A stretch of 64,000 bases of DNA, taken from NCBI GenBank assembly GCA_963681975.1, contig OY820613.1, positions 868,001 through 932,000 on the forward strand. The letters run 5' to 3'. Position numbers and translations under genes: made by a program. The stretch comes from JANELJ01 sp024511395. Lineage in GTDB: Bacteria > Pseudomonadota > Gammaproteobacteria > GRL18. Position 1 is the stretch's first letter. Each line of letters begins with the position of its first letter. Positions 26,593 to 36,094 of this stretch are shown piece after piece. Below the pieces are notes generated by a model. That model saw nothing but the letters and a program-made list of their open reading frames with translations. It ran no database searches and was not told the origin of the DNA.

Positions 26593-29325
26593 ATGGTCGC
26601 AAAAATATTCAGAAAACTTTTCGGTAGTCGCAATGACCGGGAAATAAAACGTTATTCTAAAATCGTTGATAAAATCAATGCACTGGAAGAAGGAATTCAG
26701 AGTCTCAGTGATGAACAGCTGCAGGCTAAAACCGATGAATTTCGTCAGCAGCTCAAAGATGGTAAAACACTGGACGATCTACTGCCCGAAGCCTTTGCTG
26801 TAGTGCGCGAAGCCAGTCGCCGAGTTATGGGTATGCGGCACTTTGATGTTCAGCTTATAGGCGGTATGGTATTGCATGAAGGTCGAATTGCCGAAATGCG
26901 TACTGGTGAAGGTAAAACCCTGATGGCCACCCTGGCAGTGTACCTTAATGCCTTAAGCGGTGACGGTGTGCATGTGGTCACGGTTAATGATTACCTGGCA
27001 GAACGTGACTCCAAATGGATGGGTAAACTGTACAATTTTCTGGGCATGTCCGTAGGCGTTATCCTGTCCGGTCAGAATAATGAACAGAAACGCGAGGCCT
27101 ATGCCTGTGATATTACCTATGGCACCAATAATGAATTCGGCTTTGATTATCTGCGCGATAATATGGCTTTTTCCATTGATGAAAAAGTACAGGGAAAACT
27201 CAACTTTGCCATTGTCGATGAAGTGGACTCCATTTTAATTGATGAAGCCAGAACTCCGTTAATCATTTCCGGCCCGGCTGAAGACAATTCCGAAGTTTAT
27301 CAGCGTGTGAACAAGCTGATCCCCAAACTGGAAAAACAGGAAGTGGTTGAATCCCTGGATGAACAGGAAGAGCCGCCAGGGGATTATAGTGTTAATGAAA
27401 AAGACAAGCAGGTATTACTGTCCAATGCCGGTCATCAGAAAGTTGAAGAACTACTGGTGGAAGAAGGCCTGCTGAACGAAAATGAAAGTCTGTATGACCC
27501 GGCTAATATTATGCTGATGCATCATGTTAATGCGGCTCTGCGGGCACACAGTCTGTTTACCAAAAACGTGGACTATATTGTCAGTAATGGCGAAGTGGTG
27601 ATTGTCGATGAGTTTACCGGCCGTACCATGCCTGGAAGGCGCTGGTCTGACGGTCTGCATCAGGCAGTGGAAGCCAAGGAAGGGGTGCCTATCCAGGTTG
27701 AAAATCAGACTCTGGCATCCATTACCTTCCAGAACCTGTTCCGTTTATATAATAAACTGTCTGGTATGACCGGTACAGCTGATACCGAAGCCTTTGAATT
27801 CCATGAAATTTATGGTCTGGAAGTTATTGTGATTCCGACCAATAAACCCATGCAGCGTATTGATCATGGCGATCTGGTCTATTTGACTCAGGATGAAAAG
27901 TTTGATGCCATTATTGAAGATATTAAGGATTGTCAGTCCCGGGGCCAGCCGGTTCTGGTGGGTACAGCTTCCATTGAAGTCTCTGAATTATTATCCAATG
28001 CCCTGAATAAGGCTGGCATTCAGCACGAGGTGCTCAATGCCAAGCAGCATGCCCGTGAAGCCGATATTATTGCTCAGGCCGGTGCACCGGGGGCGGTTAC
28101 CATTGCTACCAATATGGCTGGTCGTGGTACTGATATTGTACTGGGTGGTAATGTAGAGGCAGAAATCGCCAAACTGGATGATCCCGATGAGGCGATTATC
28201 GCTAAAATGCGTGAAGAGTGGCAGAAACGCCATGAGCAGGTACTGGCCAGCGGCGGTCTGCATATTATCGGTACAGAACGGCATGAATCGCGCCGTATTG
28301 ATAACCAGTTAAGAGGCCGTTCCGGCCGTCAGGGTGATGCGGGTTCGTCACGTTTCTATCTGTCGCTGGATGACTCACTGATGCGTATTTTTGCCTCCGA
28401 TAAAATGGCCGGCTTAATGCGTAAACTGGGTATGGAAAAAGGTGAAGCCATTGAACATAAATGGGTCAGCCGTTCCATTGAAAATGCCCAGCGTAAAGTG
28501 GAAGGACATAACTTTGATATTCGTAAGCAATTGCTGGAATACGATGATGTCGCCAATGACCAGCGTAAGGTGATTTACGAGCAGCGTAGTGAGTTAATGG
28601 CCACAGAAGATGTGTCTGATCTGATTGTAGAAATCCGCAGGGATGTCATTAACCAGTTTATTGATCAGTATATACCACCGGAAAGCATTGAAGAACAATG
28701 GGATATTCCCGGCTTGGAAGAAGGTCTGAAAAACGAATTTGCTCTGGAACTACCCATAGCCCAATGGCTGGCAGAAGACGATAATCTGCATGAAGAGCCT
28801 TTAAGAGAAAAAATTCTGGATGCTCTGGTTAAGGAATTTAACCAGAAAGAAGAACTGATTGGTTCGGATATGATGCGTCGGGTTGAAAAGGGCGTAATGC
28901 TTGAAGTACTTGATAGCCTCTGGAAAGAACATCTGGCCGCTATGGATTATCTGCGTAAGAGCATTGGTCTGCGTGGTTACGCCCAGAAAAACCCCAAGCA
29001 GGAATACAAACGGGAATCCTTTGAACTGTTTACCGATCTGCTGGATCGGATCAAGCACGATGTCATTGTGCGTTTAAGCATTATCCAGATCCGTGAAGAA
29101 CCGGATATTGCCGAATTTGAACATCATGAACAGCCGGAAATGCAGTTCCAGCACGATGAAGTGAACCCTCTGGAAAGCGCAGAAGAAGTTGCCCAGGAAG
29201 TGGCTGAAAAAGAGAAGACAAGAGCCCAGCCTTTTGTTCGAGAAGGCCAGAAAATCGGCCGCAACCAGCCCTGCCCCTGTGGTTCCGGTAAAAAGTATAA
29301 GCAGTGTTGCGGTAAAGTCACTTAG
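26593..29325 (+). CDS. secA: Preprotein translocase ATPase SecA
   Basis: Motor ATPase that drives proteins through SecYEG. The 910 residues compare with 901 in E. coli. Walker A GEGKT is at residues 105-109; the DEVDSILIDEARTPL Walker B region, the TGTADTEAFEF motif and GRGTDIVLGGN follow. The extreme C-terminus carries the zinc-binding CPCGSGKKYKQCC used for SecB and lipid contact. No secM-like gene precedes it; a possible extended -10 (TGGTATGCT, 26437-26445) lies about 150 bases upstream. Confidence 0.98.
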   Translation: MVAKIFRKLFGSRNDREIKRYSKIVDKINALEEGIQSLSDEQLQAKTDEFRQQLKDGKTLDDLLPEAFAVVREASRRVMGMRHFDVQLIGGMVLHEGRIAEMRTGEGKTLMATLAVYLNALSGDGVHVVTVNDYLAERDSKWMGKLYNFLGMSVGVILSGQNNEQKREAYACDITYGTNNEFGFDYLRDNMAFSIDEKVQGKLNFAIVDEVDSILIDEARTPLIISGPAEDNSEVYQRVNKLIPKLEKQEVVESLDEQEEPPGDYSVNEKDKQVLLSNAGHQKVEELLVEEGLLNENESLYDPANIMLMHHVNAALRAHSLFTKNVDYIVSNGEVVIVDEFTGRTMPGRRWSDGLHQAVEAKEGVPIQVENQTLASITFQNLFRLYNKLSGMTGTADTEAFEFHEIYGLEVIVIPTNKPMQRIDHGDLVYLTQDEKFDAIIEDIKDCQSRGQPVLVGTASIEVSELLSNALNKAGIQHEVLNAKQHAREADIIAQAGAPGAVTIATNMAGRGTDIVLGGNVEAEIAKLDDPDEAIIAKMREEWQKRHEQVLASGGLHIIGTERHESRRIDNQLRGRSGRQGDAGSSRFYLSLDDSLMRIFASDKMAGLMRKLGMEKGEAIEHKWVSRSIENAQRKVEGHNFDIRKQLLEYDDVANDQRKVIYEQRSELMATEDVSDLIVEIRRDVINQFIDQYIPPESIEEQWDIPGLEEGLKNEFALELPIAQWLAEDDNLHEEPLREKILDALVKEFNQKEELIGSDMMRRVEKGVMLEVLDSLWKEHLAAMDYLRKSIGLRGYAQKNPKQEYKRESFELFTDLLDRIKHDVIVRLSIIQIREEPDIAEFEHHEQPEMQFQHDEVNPLESAEEVAQEVAEKEKTRAQPFVREGQKIGRNQPCPCGSGKKYKQCCGKVT

Positions 29326-29335
29326 TATCCACCCA

Positions 29336-29393
29336 TTTATCCCCTCACCCTCACCCAGTGGGAGAGGGGATAAAATGAACAGAGGGGATAAAT
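29336..29393. repeat. Inverted repeat TTTATCCCCTC with duplicated arm
   Basis: TTTATCCCCTC (29336-29346) pairs perfectly with GAGGGGATAAA (29364-29374), leaving a 17-base loop containing CCCTCACCC and GTGGGAG, and the GAGGGGATAAA arm is repeated at 29383-29393. No T-run follows. It looks like an extragenic palindrome between secA and argJ and may act as an mRNA 3' stabiliser. Confidence 0.65.
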
Positions 29394-29426
29394 AAAGCAC
29401 AAGCCGCACCAAAAAAGGTTCCAACC

Positions 29427-30644
29427 ATGTCCATCACCATCAACCTACCCAAAATGCACCCCGTCCCTGGCTTTAAACTCGGCACCACCAGTGCCGGCAT
29501 TAAAGTCCTTGGACAAAAAGATCTGGTTGTTATGCAGTTAGTAGACAATGCATCTATTGCAGGTGTCTTTACCCAAAATGTCTTTTGTGCCGCCCCTGTT
29601 CATATCTGTAAAGCGCATTTACAGGCCGGCAAAGCACGTTATTTTGTGACCAATACCGGTAATGCCAATGCCGGTATTGGTGAACAGGGTATGCAGGATG
29701 CTATGGCCACCTGTATTCGGCTAGCAGAGCTGACCGATACTGAGCCGTCATCCATACTGCCTTTTTCAACCGGTGTTATTGGTGAAAGCCTGCCGATAGA
29801 TAAAATTTTACATGCCTTACCCGCTGCACTGGACGCCTTATCAGAAGAAGGCTGGGTCGATGCCGCCCAAGGTATTTTAACCACCGATACCTGTACCAAA
29901 GGCGCCTCCCGACAAATACAGCTGCAGGGTAAAACCATTACCATTACCGGTATCTCTAAAGGCTCCGGCATGATCCGGCCGGATATGGCGACCATGCTGG
30001 CCTATGTGGCGACCGATGCTCCGGTTGCTCCAAATATTCTGCAAACTATGCTGAAACAGGCAGCGGATCATTCCTTTAACCGGATCACGGTGGATGGTGA
30101 TACCTCAACTAATGACTCCTGTATGCTGGTAGCCACAGGAAAAGCTGAAATAGGGGTTATTGATGGACAGGATAGTCTGGAATATAAGCAGCTAAAAAAT
30201 GCCGTGACCGAGGTTATGGAACAGCTGGCACGTGCCATTATTCTGGATGGTGAAGGGGCTACTAAACTGATTAATATTCATATTCAGGGTGCAACAGATG
30301 CACAGGAATGTGATGCAGTTGCCTATACCATTGCTCATTCTCCATTAGTTAAAACGGCTTTTTTTGCCAGTGATCCCAACTGGGGACGAATTCTGGCTGC
30401 CGTAGGCCGTTCAGGCGTTAAAAATCTCGATATTAATTCCCTGGAAATTTATCTTGATGATGTCTGCCTGGTGCGTAACGGTGGACGGGCAGAAGATTAT
30501 ACTGAAGCACGCGGACAGGCAGTTATGGATCAGGATGAAATTACCGTTCGGGTTGATTTAAAACGCGGTGATGCTGAGACCACTATCTGGACCTGTGATC
30601 TGTCCTATGATTATGTGAAAATTAATGCCGAGTATCGCACCTGA
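29427..30644 (+). CDS. argJ: Bifunctional ornithine acetyltransferase / N-acetylglutamate synthase
   Basis: Cyclic arginine-pathway enzyme that moves the acetyl group from N-acetylornithine to glutamate. It is made as a precursor that cleaves itself before a nucleophilic threonine: KGSGMIRPDMATML places the cut between Ala188 and Thr189. Also seen are TGNANAGIGEQG and DGDTSTNDS, the latter near the substrate site. The 405 residues are standard. Ends 17 bases before the Nudix gene, suggesting co-transcription. Confidence 0.97.
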   Translation: MSITINLPKMHPVPGFKLGTTSAGIKVLGQKDLVVMQLVDNASIAGVFTQNVFCAAPVHICKAHLQAGKARYFVTNTGNANAGIGEQGMQDAMATCIRLAELTDTEPSSILPFSTGVIGESLPIDKILHALPAALDALSEEGWVDAAQGILTTDTCTKGASRQIQLQGKTITITGISKGSGMIRPDMATMLAYVATDAPVAPNILQTMLKQAADHSFNRITVDGDTSTNDSCMLVATGKAEIGVIDGQDSLEYKQLKNAVTEVMEQLARAIILDGEGATKLINIHIQGATDAQECDAVAYTIAHSPLVKTAFFASDPNWGRILAAVGRSGVKNLDINSLEIYLDDVCLVRNGGRAEDYTEARGQAVMDQDEITVRVDLKRGDAETTIWTCDLSYDYVKINAEYRT

Positions 30645-30661
30645 TAACTCCAGGTTCTAAT

Positions 30662-31654
30662 ATGACAGATGTTCATCAGAAACAGGAACTGCTGCATGTT
30701 GGGGTTGCGGCTCTCGTAAAAAACAATAAGGTGCTGATCTCAAAACGCCCTGAACATGTGCATCAGGGTGGCTTATGGGAATTTCCCGGCGGCAAGGTTG
30801 AGCCTGGCGAAACCATTGAAATGGCATTAAAGCGGGAAATACAGGAAGAACTGGGTATTAATATTCTTTCCAGCCGGCCTTTAATTAAATTATCACACCA
30901 CTATAAAGACAAAAGTGTTTTACTGGACACTTATCGGGTTGAGCAGTTTGAAACTTCTGGTGGTTATGAGTATCCTGATAATACTGTTTCCACCGGGGCA
31001 GAAGGCCAGCTGGTACAGTGGGTGCCCATTAACCAGCTCAGGCAATATGCTTTTCCGGATGCCAATGCGGTTATTATTAATGCTCTGCAATTACCCCTTG
31101 TTTATGCTATTAGTGCTGATTTACAGACACAGACAATGGCGGTTTTTGCCATAAATGCACTGCTGGATAAGCATCATCTGGTACAGATACGTTTAAAATC
31201 CCTCTCTGGTAAAGCACTGGAAGAAACTATTAAACAGGTGATGGAAAAGGTAGGGAATAAGGTTCAGATCCTGTTTAATTCATCGATGCAGTTACCGGAC
31301 TATCTGCATCAGCAATCCACCGGTTTGCATTTAACCAGCAGGCACTTATTTAATAATGCATTTATAGCACAGTATAAAAAAACTTATCCGGATAAGCTGA
31401 TTTCTGCTTCCTGTCATAACCAGGAGGAAATCAAACGGGCCAGTGATTTAAAGCTGGATTTTATTACGCTTTCACCGGTGCAGAAAACCCGCTCTCATCC
31501 CGAACAACTGCCTTTGGGCTGGGAACCATTCAGGCGATTAACTGAACTGGCTGCTATGCCGGTGTATGCTCTGGGTGGTGTACAGATAGAAGATATACCG
31601 CAGGCCTGGCTTTACGGAGCACAGGGTGTTGCAGGAATACGAAATTTGGGGTAA
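30662..31654 (+). CDS. Nudix hydrolase (MutT-like) fused to ThiE-like domain
   Basis: The N-terminal half (about residues 10-135) is a Nudix domain with an intact box from Gly44 (GKVEPGETIEMALKREIQEELG), matching GX5EX7REUXEEXGU, and a MutT-type start GVAALVKNNKVLISKR. The C-terminal half resembles thiamine-phosphate synthase (TIM barrel) with LKSLSGKALEE, LHLTSRHLF, ASCHNQEEIKRASDL, DFITLSPVQKT and ALGGVQIEDI. This fusion, usually beside argJ and secA, is common in gammaproteobacteria; it probably cleans oxidised dGTP, while the role of the second domain is unclear. Confidence 0.92.
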   Translation: MTDVHQKQELLHVGVAALVKNNKVLISKRPEHVHQGGLWEFPGGKVEPGETIEMALKREIQEELGINILSSRPLIKLSHHYKDKSVLLDTYRVEQFETSGGYEYPDNTVSTGAEGQLVQWVPINQLRQYAFPDANAVIINALQLPLVYAISADLQTQTMAVFAINALLDKHHLVQIRLKSLSGKALEETIKQVMEKVGNKVQILFNSSMQLPDYLHQQSTGLHLTSRHLFNNAFIAQYKKTYPDKLISASCHNQEEIKRASDLKLDFITLSPVQKTRSHPEQLPLGWEPFRRLTELAAMPVYALGGVQIEDIPQAWLYGAQGVAGIRNLG

Positions 31655-31680
31655 TCGGGTAAAGAAACCAGGTAAAATAA

Positions 31681-32241
31681 ATGAATAAGTCACTTTTTAA
31701 TAACAAGTATGCCCGTCTGCTTGTGCTGAGCGTGGTCATTTTTATTGCCATTTCATTTATTCAGGATTTTGCCAGTTTCCTGGATGAAAACTCGGATAAA
31801 ATCGTAAAACTGGGCAGTAACCCGCTCTGTGACCCCATGACTTCGGTATGCAGTGCTTCTATTGTCACTAATGGAGAGTTTCAGCGTCTGAGCCTGTCTA
31901 TTACTGCTTTAAATGCAGCACAACATGAGTACCTGCTGACTGTGAAAGCCAGCGGCTTTGATTTTGAAGGCATAGAATCTCTTGCAGTATTATTGCAGGA
32001 ACAAGCTAATACAAGAGCTGGTACCGATATCCAAACGGTTTTACTATCCCCGGACAAGAATGATAAGCTGGTTGTACCGGAGCACTGGGTGGCCACAGCC
32101 AGAATTGAAGCGAAAAGCAAAAGCAATGCCGATAAAACAGAAGCAACTGTCTGGCAGGCAACCATACGTCTTAAATCGACCCAAAAGGAATATCGGGCTG
32201 AATTTAGGTTTAAAACATACTCAGGACGAAGAAACGAGTAA
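31681..32241 (+). CDS. Small membrane-anchored protein of unknown function
   Basis: I do not recognise a family. The 186 residues have a short basic start, one hydrophobic helix at about 12-28 (LLVLSVVIFIAISFI), and an extracytoplasmic part with a pair of Cys (LCDPMTSVCSAS) that may form a disulfide, followed by a beta-rich region of about 120 residues. Starts 26 bases after the Nudix gene, so it may be the last gene of the argJ-led operon. Confidence 0.7.
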   Translation: MNKSLFNNKYARLLVLSVVIFIAISFIQDFASFLDENSDKIVKLGSNPLCDPMTSVCSASIVTNGEFQRLSLSITALNAAQHEYLLTVKASGFDFEGIESLAVLLQEQANTRAGTDIQTVLLSPDKNDKLVVPEHWVATARIEAKSKSNADKTEATVWQATIRLKSTQKEYRAEFRFKTYSGRRNE

Positions 32242-32310
32242 ATATAAAACTTGTCAAATAGTGTAAATAGTTCTATTGTGAATTTAACAGGTTTTGGAAA
32301 AAAGTGTCCT

Positions 32311-32667
32311 ATGGAAGCACACAAACTTAAAAATATTGATGATTTAATAGAAGCATTAAAAACGGATGACCGTCTTGAATTAATTAATGGTGAAATTGTC
32401 AGACGTCCTATGGCCAGATTTGAACATGGTCAGGTTCAGGGTAATTTGCGTGAAGAACTGGGGGCGTTAAGGCGTAAGGGTAATCATTCTGGCTGGTGGT
32501 TTGCTACGGAAGTGAGTGTTAAATACAGTGAGCATCAGGTACCCTGTCATGATATAGTTGGATGGCGCAAAGAGAGAGTTCAACAAAAGCCATCTGGAGT
32601 GGTTGAATTTATTATACTTTTTCTTAAAATTTTAATTAGACATAAACATCAAGAACTGGCCGGTTGA
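32311..32667 (+). pseudogene. Uma2-family (DUF820) protein, truncated
   Basis: Uma2 proteins have a PD-(D/E)XK-like fold and are spread in many bacteria with unknown targets. From the ATG at 32311 the N-terminal two thirds fit the family: IDDLIEALKTDDRLELINGEI, HGQVQGNLREEL, and the active-site-like VPCHDIVGWRKERVQQKP. After about residue 95 the match stops and the frame runs into AT-rich sequence (EFIILFLKILI), so the last strands and lysine-bearing segment are missing. It meets the 3' end of a minus-strand gene at 32636. Probably a remnant. Confidence 0.6.
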
Positions 32668-33055
32668 CGGGATTGTAGCCGTCAAAATTATCTCTTGCTT
32701 CATACAGTCTTTCATAAACGGAAACACCCAAAGCACATTGTTGTGCAGTTTGTAAGGCTTCATTGATATTGGCCGCATCATAAGTCCAGACTGAAGGACT
32801 GCTTTCAGAGCTTCCGGTGCTGGATGCCTGACTATTGTCAGAAGCATTGGCTGATGCAGATGCATAGGTTTCAAACTGCTGTTTGACCAGTTGCTGTGAG
32901 TATAATTCAACACCGGTTTCCCGTGCTGAATCTCTTAAGGCCTGATTGGATAATTTAACAGCGTCAACATCTAAAGGCTGACCGGACTGCTGAGCTTCGG
33001 CAACATGCTGCAGGGTATTACGGCGGGTTGCCTGTTGAACCAGATCCAGGTAAGT
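32636..33055 (-). pseudogene. Unknown gene, C-terminal part, split by IS copy A
   Basis: I do not recognise the family. This part encodes YLDLVQQATRRNTLQHVAEA through to RPVLDVYV and stops at 32636. Its first codons lie on the other side of the IS (34556-34589). Removing the IS and one AAGT duplication restores a single open frame of about 150 residues, so the insertion is the only lesion seen. The protein has no signal peptide, contains a Ser/Asn/Ala-rich linker and is mostly helical by composition. Inactivation appears recent. Confidence 0.8.
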
Positions 33056-34555
33056 AGTTCGACCTGAATAAATCATAGCACATTGATTTATAAAGAAATA
33101 TTGCTTGATTATGGGTGTTAAATTTGCAGGTTTTTGGTAAAATAAGCCTTATTACCTTGCAAATTTCCAGACCAGAATGAAGCCAAAGAAACAGCCAAAA
33201 ATACCTCAGGAAGACCTGTTCAGGATGCGCCTTGAAAACATGCTGGACATACACCATGAGTTGATTAAGTTATCAAAACACATAGACCGGGAAAGTCCTG
33301 ATAAAGAATGGGGTGCTCTGTTTGTATCCACTAAAGGTGCTCCTGCCATTCGTACTCGATTGATTGCAGGATTGCATTACCTGAAACACCTTCATGATTT
33401 ATCAGATGAACAGGTAGTAAAAGGCTGGACAGAAAATCCGTACTGGCAGTATTTCTGTGGTGAAGAATACTTTCAGCATAAGATGCCCATACACCCTGTG
33501 ACCATGACCAAATGGCGTAACCGGCTGGGTAAGTCAGGCAGTGAAAAATTACTGATTGAAACCATTAAAGCCGGACTAAAGAGTAAAACCATAAAGCCTG
33601 GCAGTTTAAAGAAAGTCACGGTAGATACTACCGTACAGGAAAAGAACATCGCTTTTCCAACCGATTCAAAGCTCCTGAACAAAGCCAGAGAAAACCTGGT
33701 TAAACTGTCCAAAGAGCACGGTATTAAACTGCGTCAGAACTATAATCGGGTTGGGCCGCAATATGCACTAATGGCCAGTCGTTATGCTTATGCAAAACAG
33801 TTTAAACGTATGAAGAAAATGAACAATAAACTGAAATCCCGTTTAGGTCGTGTTAAACGGGATATTGAACGACAACTGCCCAATTATTCTGTTGATATTC
33901 AGTCATTGTTTGAAGTAGCTCTAAAACAGGCTCAGAAACTGATTGAGCAGGAGCAGCACAGTAAGAACAAGCTTTACAGTTTACATGCACCGGAAGTCGA
34001 GTGTATCAGTAAAGGCAAAGCTCATAAGCCTTATGAATTTGGAGTTAAAACCAGTATCGCGGTAACTAACAAGGAAGGCTTTGTTATTGGCGCTCAAAGT
34101 TGTACGGGCAATCCTTATGATGGGCACACTCTACTGCCACAACTGGAACAGATAAAACAGTTTACAGCCGTACAACCGGAACAATGCTTTGTTGACCGGG
34201 GTTATCGTGGACATGAAGTAAAAGACACTAAAGTTTTTATCTCAGGTCAGAAGCGAGGCGTTACCCGAAGTATTAAAAAGGCATTAAAACGGCGCAGTGC
34301 GATTGAGCCTGAAATCGGTCATATGAAAAACGATGGCCGTTTAGACCGCTGCTACCTCAAAGGTGCAGTCGGTGATGCCATTAATGTGGTTATGGTAGCC
34401 GCTGGTCATAACTTAAGAAAGATCCTCAATAAGCTCCGGCTTTTGTGGCTCAAAATTATTTCCGGTTTGATGGGGTCTTTTATCAAACCGGGGCAATCAG
34501 CTGCTTTAAACCTGGCTTGATGTCAGGCTTAAAACGGTATTATTCAGCTTGAACT
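33056..34555 (+). mobile_element. IS5-type element, copy A (1,500 bp, intact)
   Basis: Begins AGTTCGACCTGAATAA and ends in the complement of AGTTCAAGCTGAATAA, so the imperfect inverted repeats are about 16 bp. It is flanked by a 4-bp duplication AAGT (33052-33055, 34556-34559). A 6-bp reading (TAAGTA) is also possible because the ends are A and T. Copies C and E have the identical 1,500-bp length. Between the left end and the transposase lies a nested hairpin (AAATTTGCA at 33120 with TGCAAATTT at 33158) present in all copies. Confidence 0.95.
33177..34520 (+). CDS. IS5-type DDE transposase, copy A
   Basis: 447-residue transposase with an N-terminal DUF772-like dimerisation/DNA-binding region (IRTRLIAGLHYLKHLHDLSDE, PYWQYFCGEEYFQH) and a DDE domain. 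Candidate catalytic residues are the Asp in KVTVDTTVQEKN, the Asp in FVDRGYRGHEV, and the Glu in RRSAIEPEIGHMKNDGRLDR. A Lys/Arg-rich insertion of about 100 residues between the first two acidic residues is typical of the long IS5/IS1182-like subgroup. The frame is intact, so the copy may be mobile. Confidence 0.93.
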   Translation: MKPKKQPKIPQEDLFRMRLENMLDIHHELIKLSKHIDRESPDKEWGALFVSTKGAPAIRTRLIAGLHYLKHLHDLSDEQVVKGWTENPYWQYFCGEEYFQHKMPIHPVTMTKWRNRLGKSGSEKLLIETIKAGLKSKTIKPGSLKKVTVDTTVQEKNIAFPTDSKLLNKARENLVKLSKEHGIKLRQNYNRVGPQYALMASRYAYAKQFKRMKKMNNKLKSRLGRVKRDIERQLPNYSVDIQSLFEVALKQAQKLIEQEQHSKNKLYSLHAPEVECISKGKAHKPYEFGVKTSIAVTNKEGFVIGAQSCTGNPYDGHTLLPQLEQIKQFTAVQPEQCFVDRGYRGHEVKDTKVFISGQKRGVTRSIKKALKRRSAIEPEIGHMKNDGRLDRCYLKGAVGDAINVVMVAAGHNLRKILNKLRLLWLKIISGLMGSFIKPGQSAALNLA

Positions 34556-34589
34556 AAGTATTGTTATCTAAGCTGGTAGTAGTAAGCAT
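34556..34589 (-). pseudogene. Unknown gene, N-terminal part, split by IS copy A
   Basis: ATG at 34589 reads MLTTTSLDNNT and breaks at the IS boundary; it continues in frame into the segment at 32636-33055 once one AAGT is removed. GGGAG lies ten bases upstream of the ATG on the minus strand, supporting this start. Confidence 0.75.
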
Positions 34590-34726
34590 GGCTGTCTCCC
34601 TTTGGATTTAACGTTCTTTATTCGGCTTTGATAGTAATATATCAATATAGCCGTCCATATTCCTGACCATAGCGGACAAAAATCTGACATAAAATGACAA
34701 ATTTTCAGAAATTACAGGCTGGAAGG

Positions 34727-35719
34727 CTAGAGCTGTTTTTTAAAATGAGAGGGAGATTCCACGGACCATTGTCAAAAGGCCCGACTGAAGGCACTGGAAT
34801 CAGAAAAGCCCAGTTGAAAAGCAATTTCAGTAATACTGTATTGATTTTTCTGCAGATACTCTTTACTGAGCCAAAAGCGCAGATCATCCAGAATGGTTTT
34901 AAAAGAGGTATTTTCGGCCTGCAGATGCCGGTGTAAGGTTCTCGGGGTAAGATGCAGGAGTTGACTCACTTTCTCAATGGATACTTCGGAGGGAAGTAAA
35001 CGGCTGATGGCCTGCCGAACCCTGCTTGTGGTATTTTCTTCATACATGCTGTCCAGGTAGTCAAGCAGGGTTTTATCTGTTATCAGGTTAATATTGCCCA
35101 GTGAGTTGAGCAGGGGAGTATCGACCACCTCTGCCGGTAAGCACAGTTTGTTCACCGGCTGTTCAAAAAACACCGGGCACTGAAAATAGTCATTATAGGC
35201 CTGCTGACAGGTTGGTTTCGGGTGTGCCAGGTAAACCGCTGAGGGTCTGAGATCCTGTCCAAAATTGCTCTGGCACATATGAAACAGTATGGTTATACCG
35301 CTGTCCATTTGCGCCATAGTCACCTTGGACCAGTCCTGTACATCCAGGATCACATTAAACTGCCCCTCTGTTTCCTCAATGGTCAGTTTAATAAACTCAC
35401 TGACCATTTTCTGGTAACGCAGCAGGCGTTCAAAGGCAGCCCGTAGGGTCGGGCTGCTCAGCCAGGCATAGCCGAGCAGATTTAAATCAGAGGGATGAAG
35501 TATTTTTGCCGTTTTAAGGCCGAAGCAGGGATCCTCTATTATATGAGATGCTTCTGACTACAGTTGCCAGGCTTTTTGATAGTTTACCCGTTTTCGGTCA
35601 TTACCAAGGTCAGTTCTGGACAGGCCTGCGGAAGCAAAAATAGTATCAGCATCCTGCCGATGGTATTCCAGAAGCTTGTAAAGTATCTTTAGTACCGAGG
35701 TTGATATAGTGTAAGTTAT
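34727..35719 (-). pseudogene. AraC-family transcriptional regulator, three lesions
   Basis: Reading on the minus strand, an arabinose-binding-type N-terminal domain (TYTISTSVLKILYKLLEYH, GLSRTDLGNDRKRVNY, EDPCFGLKTAKILHPSDL) is followed by the DNA-binding domain with TPRTLHRHLQAENTSF and AFQLGFSDSSAFSRAF. The gene is broken by an in-frame TAG (after NYQKAWQL) and an in-frame TGA at 34772-34774 inside the last HTH, after which the usual ending continues (QWSVESPSHF to a TAG at 34727). No ATG is found at the expected start; ATA stands there. The intact-looking piece is 34772-35407. Confidence 0.85.
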
Positions 35720-35852
35720 TGGTTCTGCAATGGTATGATGAAATTGATTTTAGTATAGTTGTTGAAACAGCTTCTTAATACCCGTATTGCCATTGAGGTA
35801 AGTATAAACCCTTATCTATATAAGTAATATTAATAAAATCTAATATAAGGGG

Positions 35853-35881
35853 TTGCTAATCTTTTCGGATCGATCTATACT
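35853..35881 (+). promoter_or_regulatory. Sigma70-type promoter upstream of the sulfur globule gene
   Basis: TTGCTA at 35853-35858 and TATACT at 35876-35881 are 17 bases apart. Transcription would give a 5' leader of about 200 bases before the ATG at 36095. The leader contains a weak AGCCC...GGGCT stem at about 35999-36030 with a T-run inside. Confidence 0.5.
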
Positions 35882-36094
35882 AAGCTCACTTTATAAAAAG
35901 ATTGAAAAAACATTATTAATAATTATATAGCAGTTCGTAATATTAGAATCGTTAATATAAATAGCAGTAAGGAAGATGTTTTTATCAATCCATTTTCAGC
36001 CCTGTATTGGGTAGTCCTTTTTTTGGGCTAAAAATTGTTGTATTTTTTATGACAAATTTAACACATTCATTATTTAAACTTCGGAGAGTATAAA

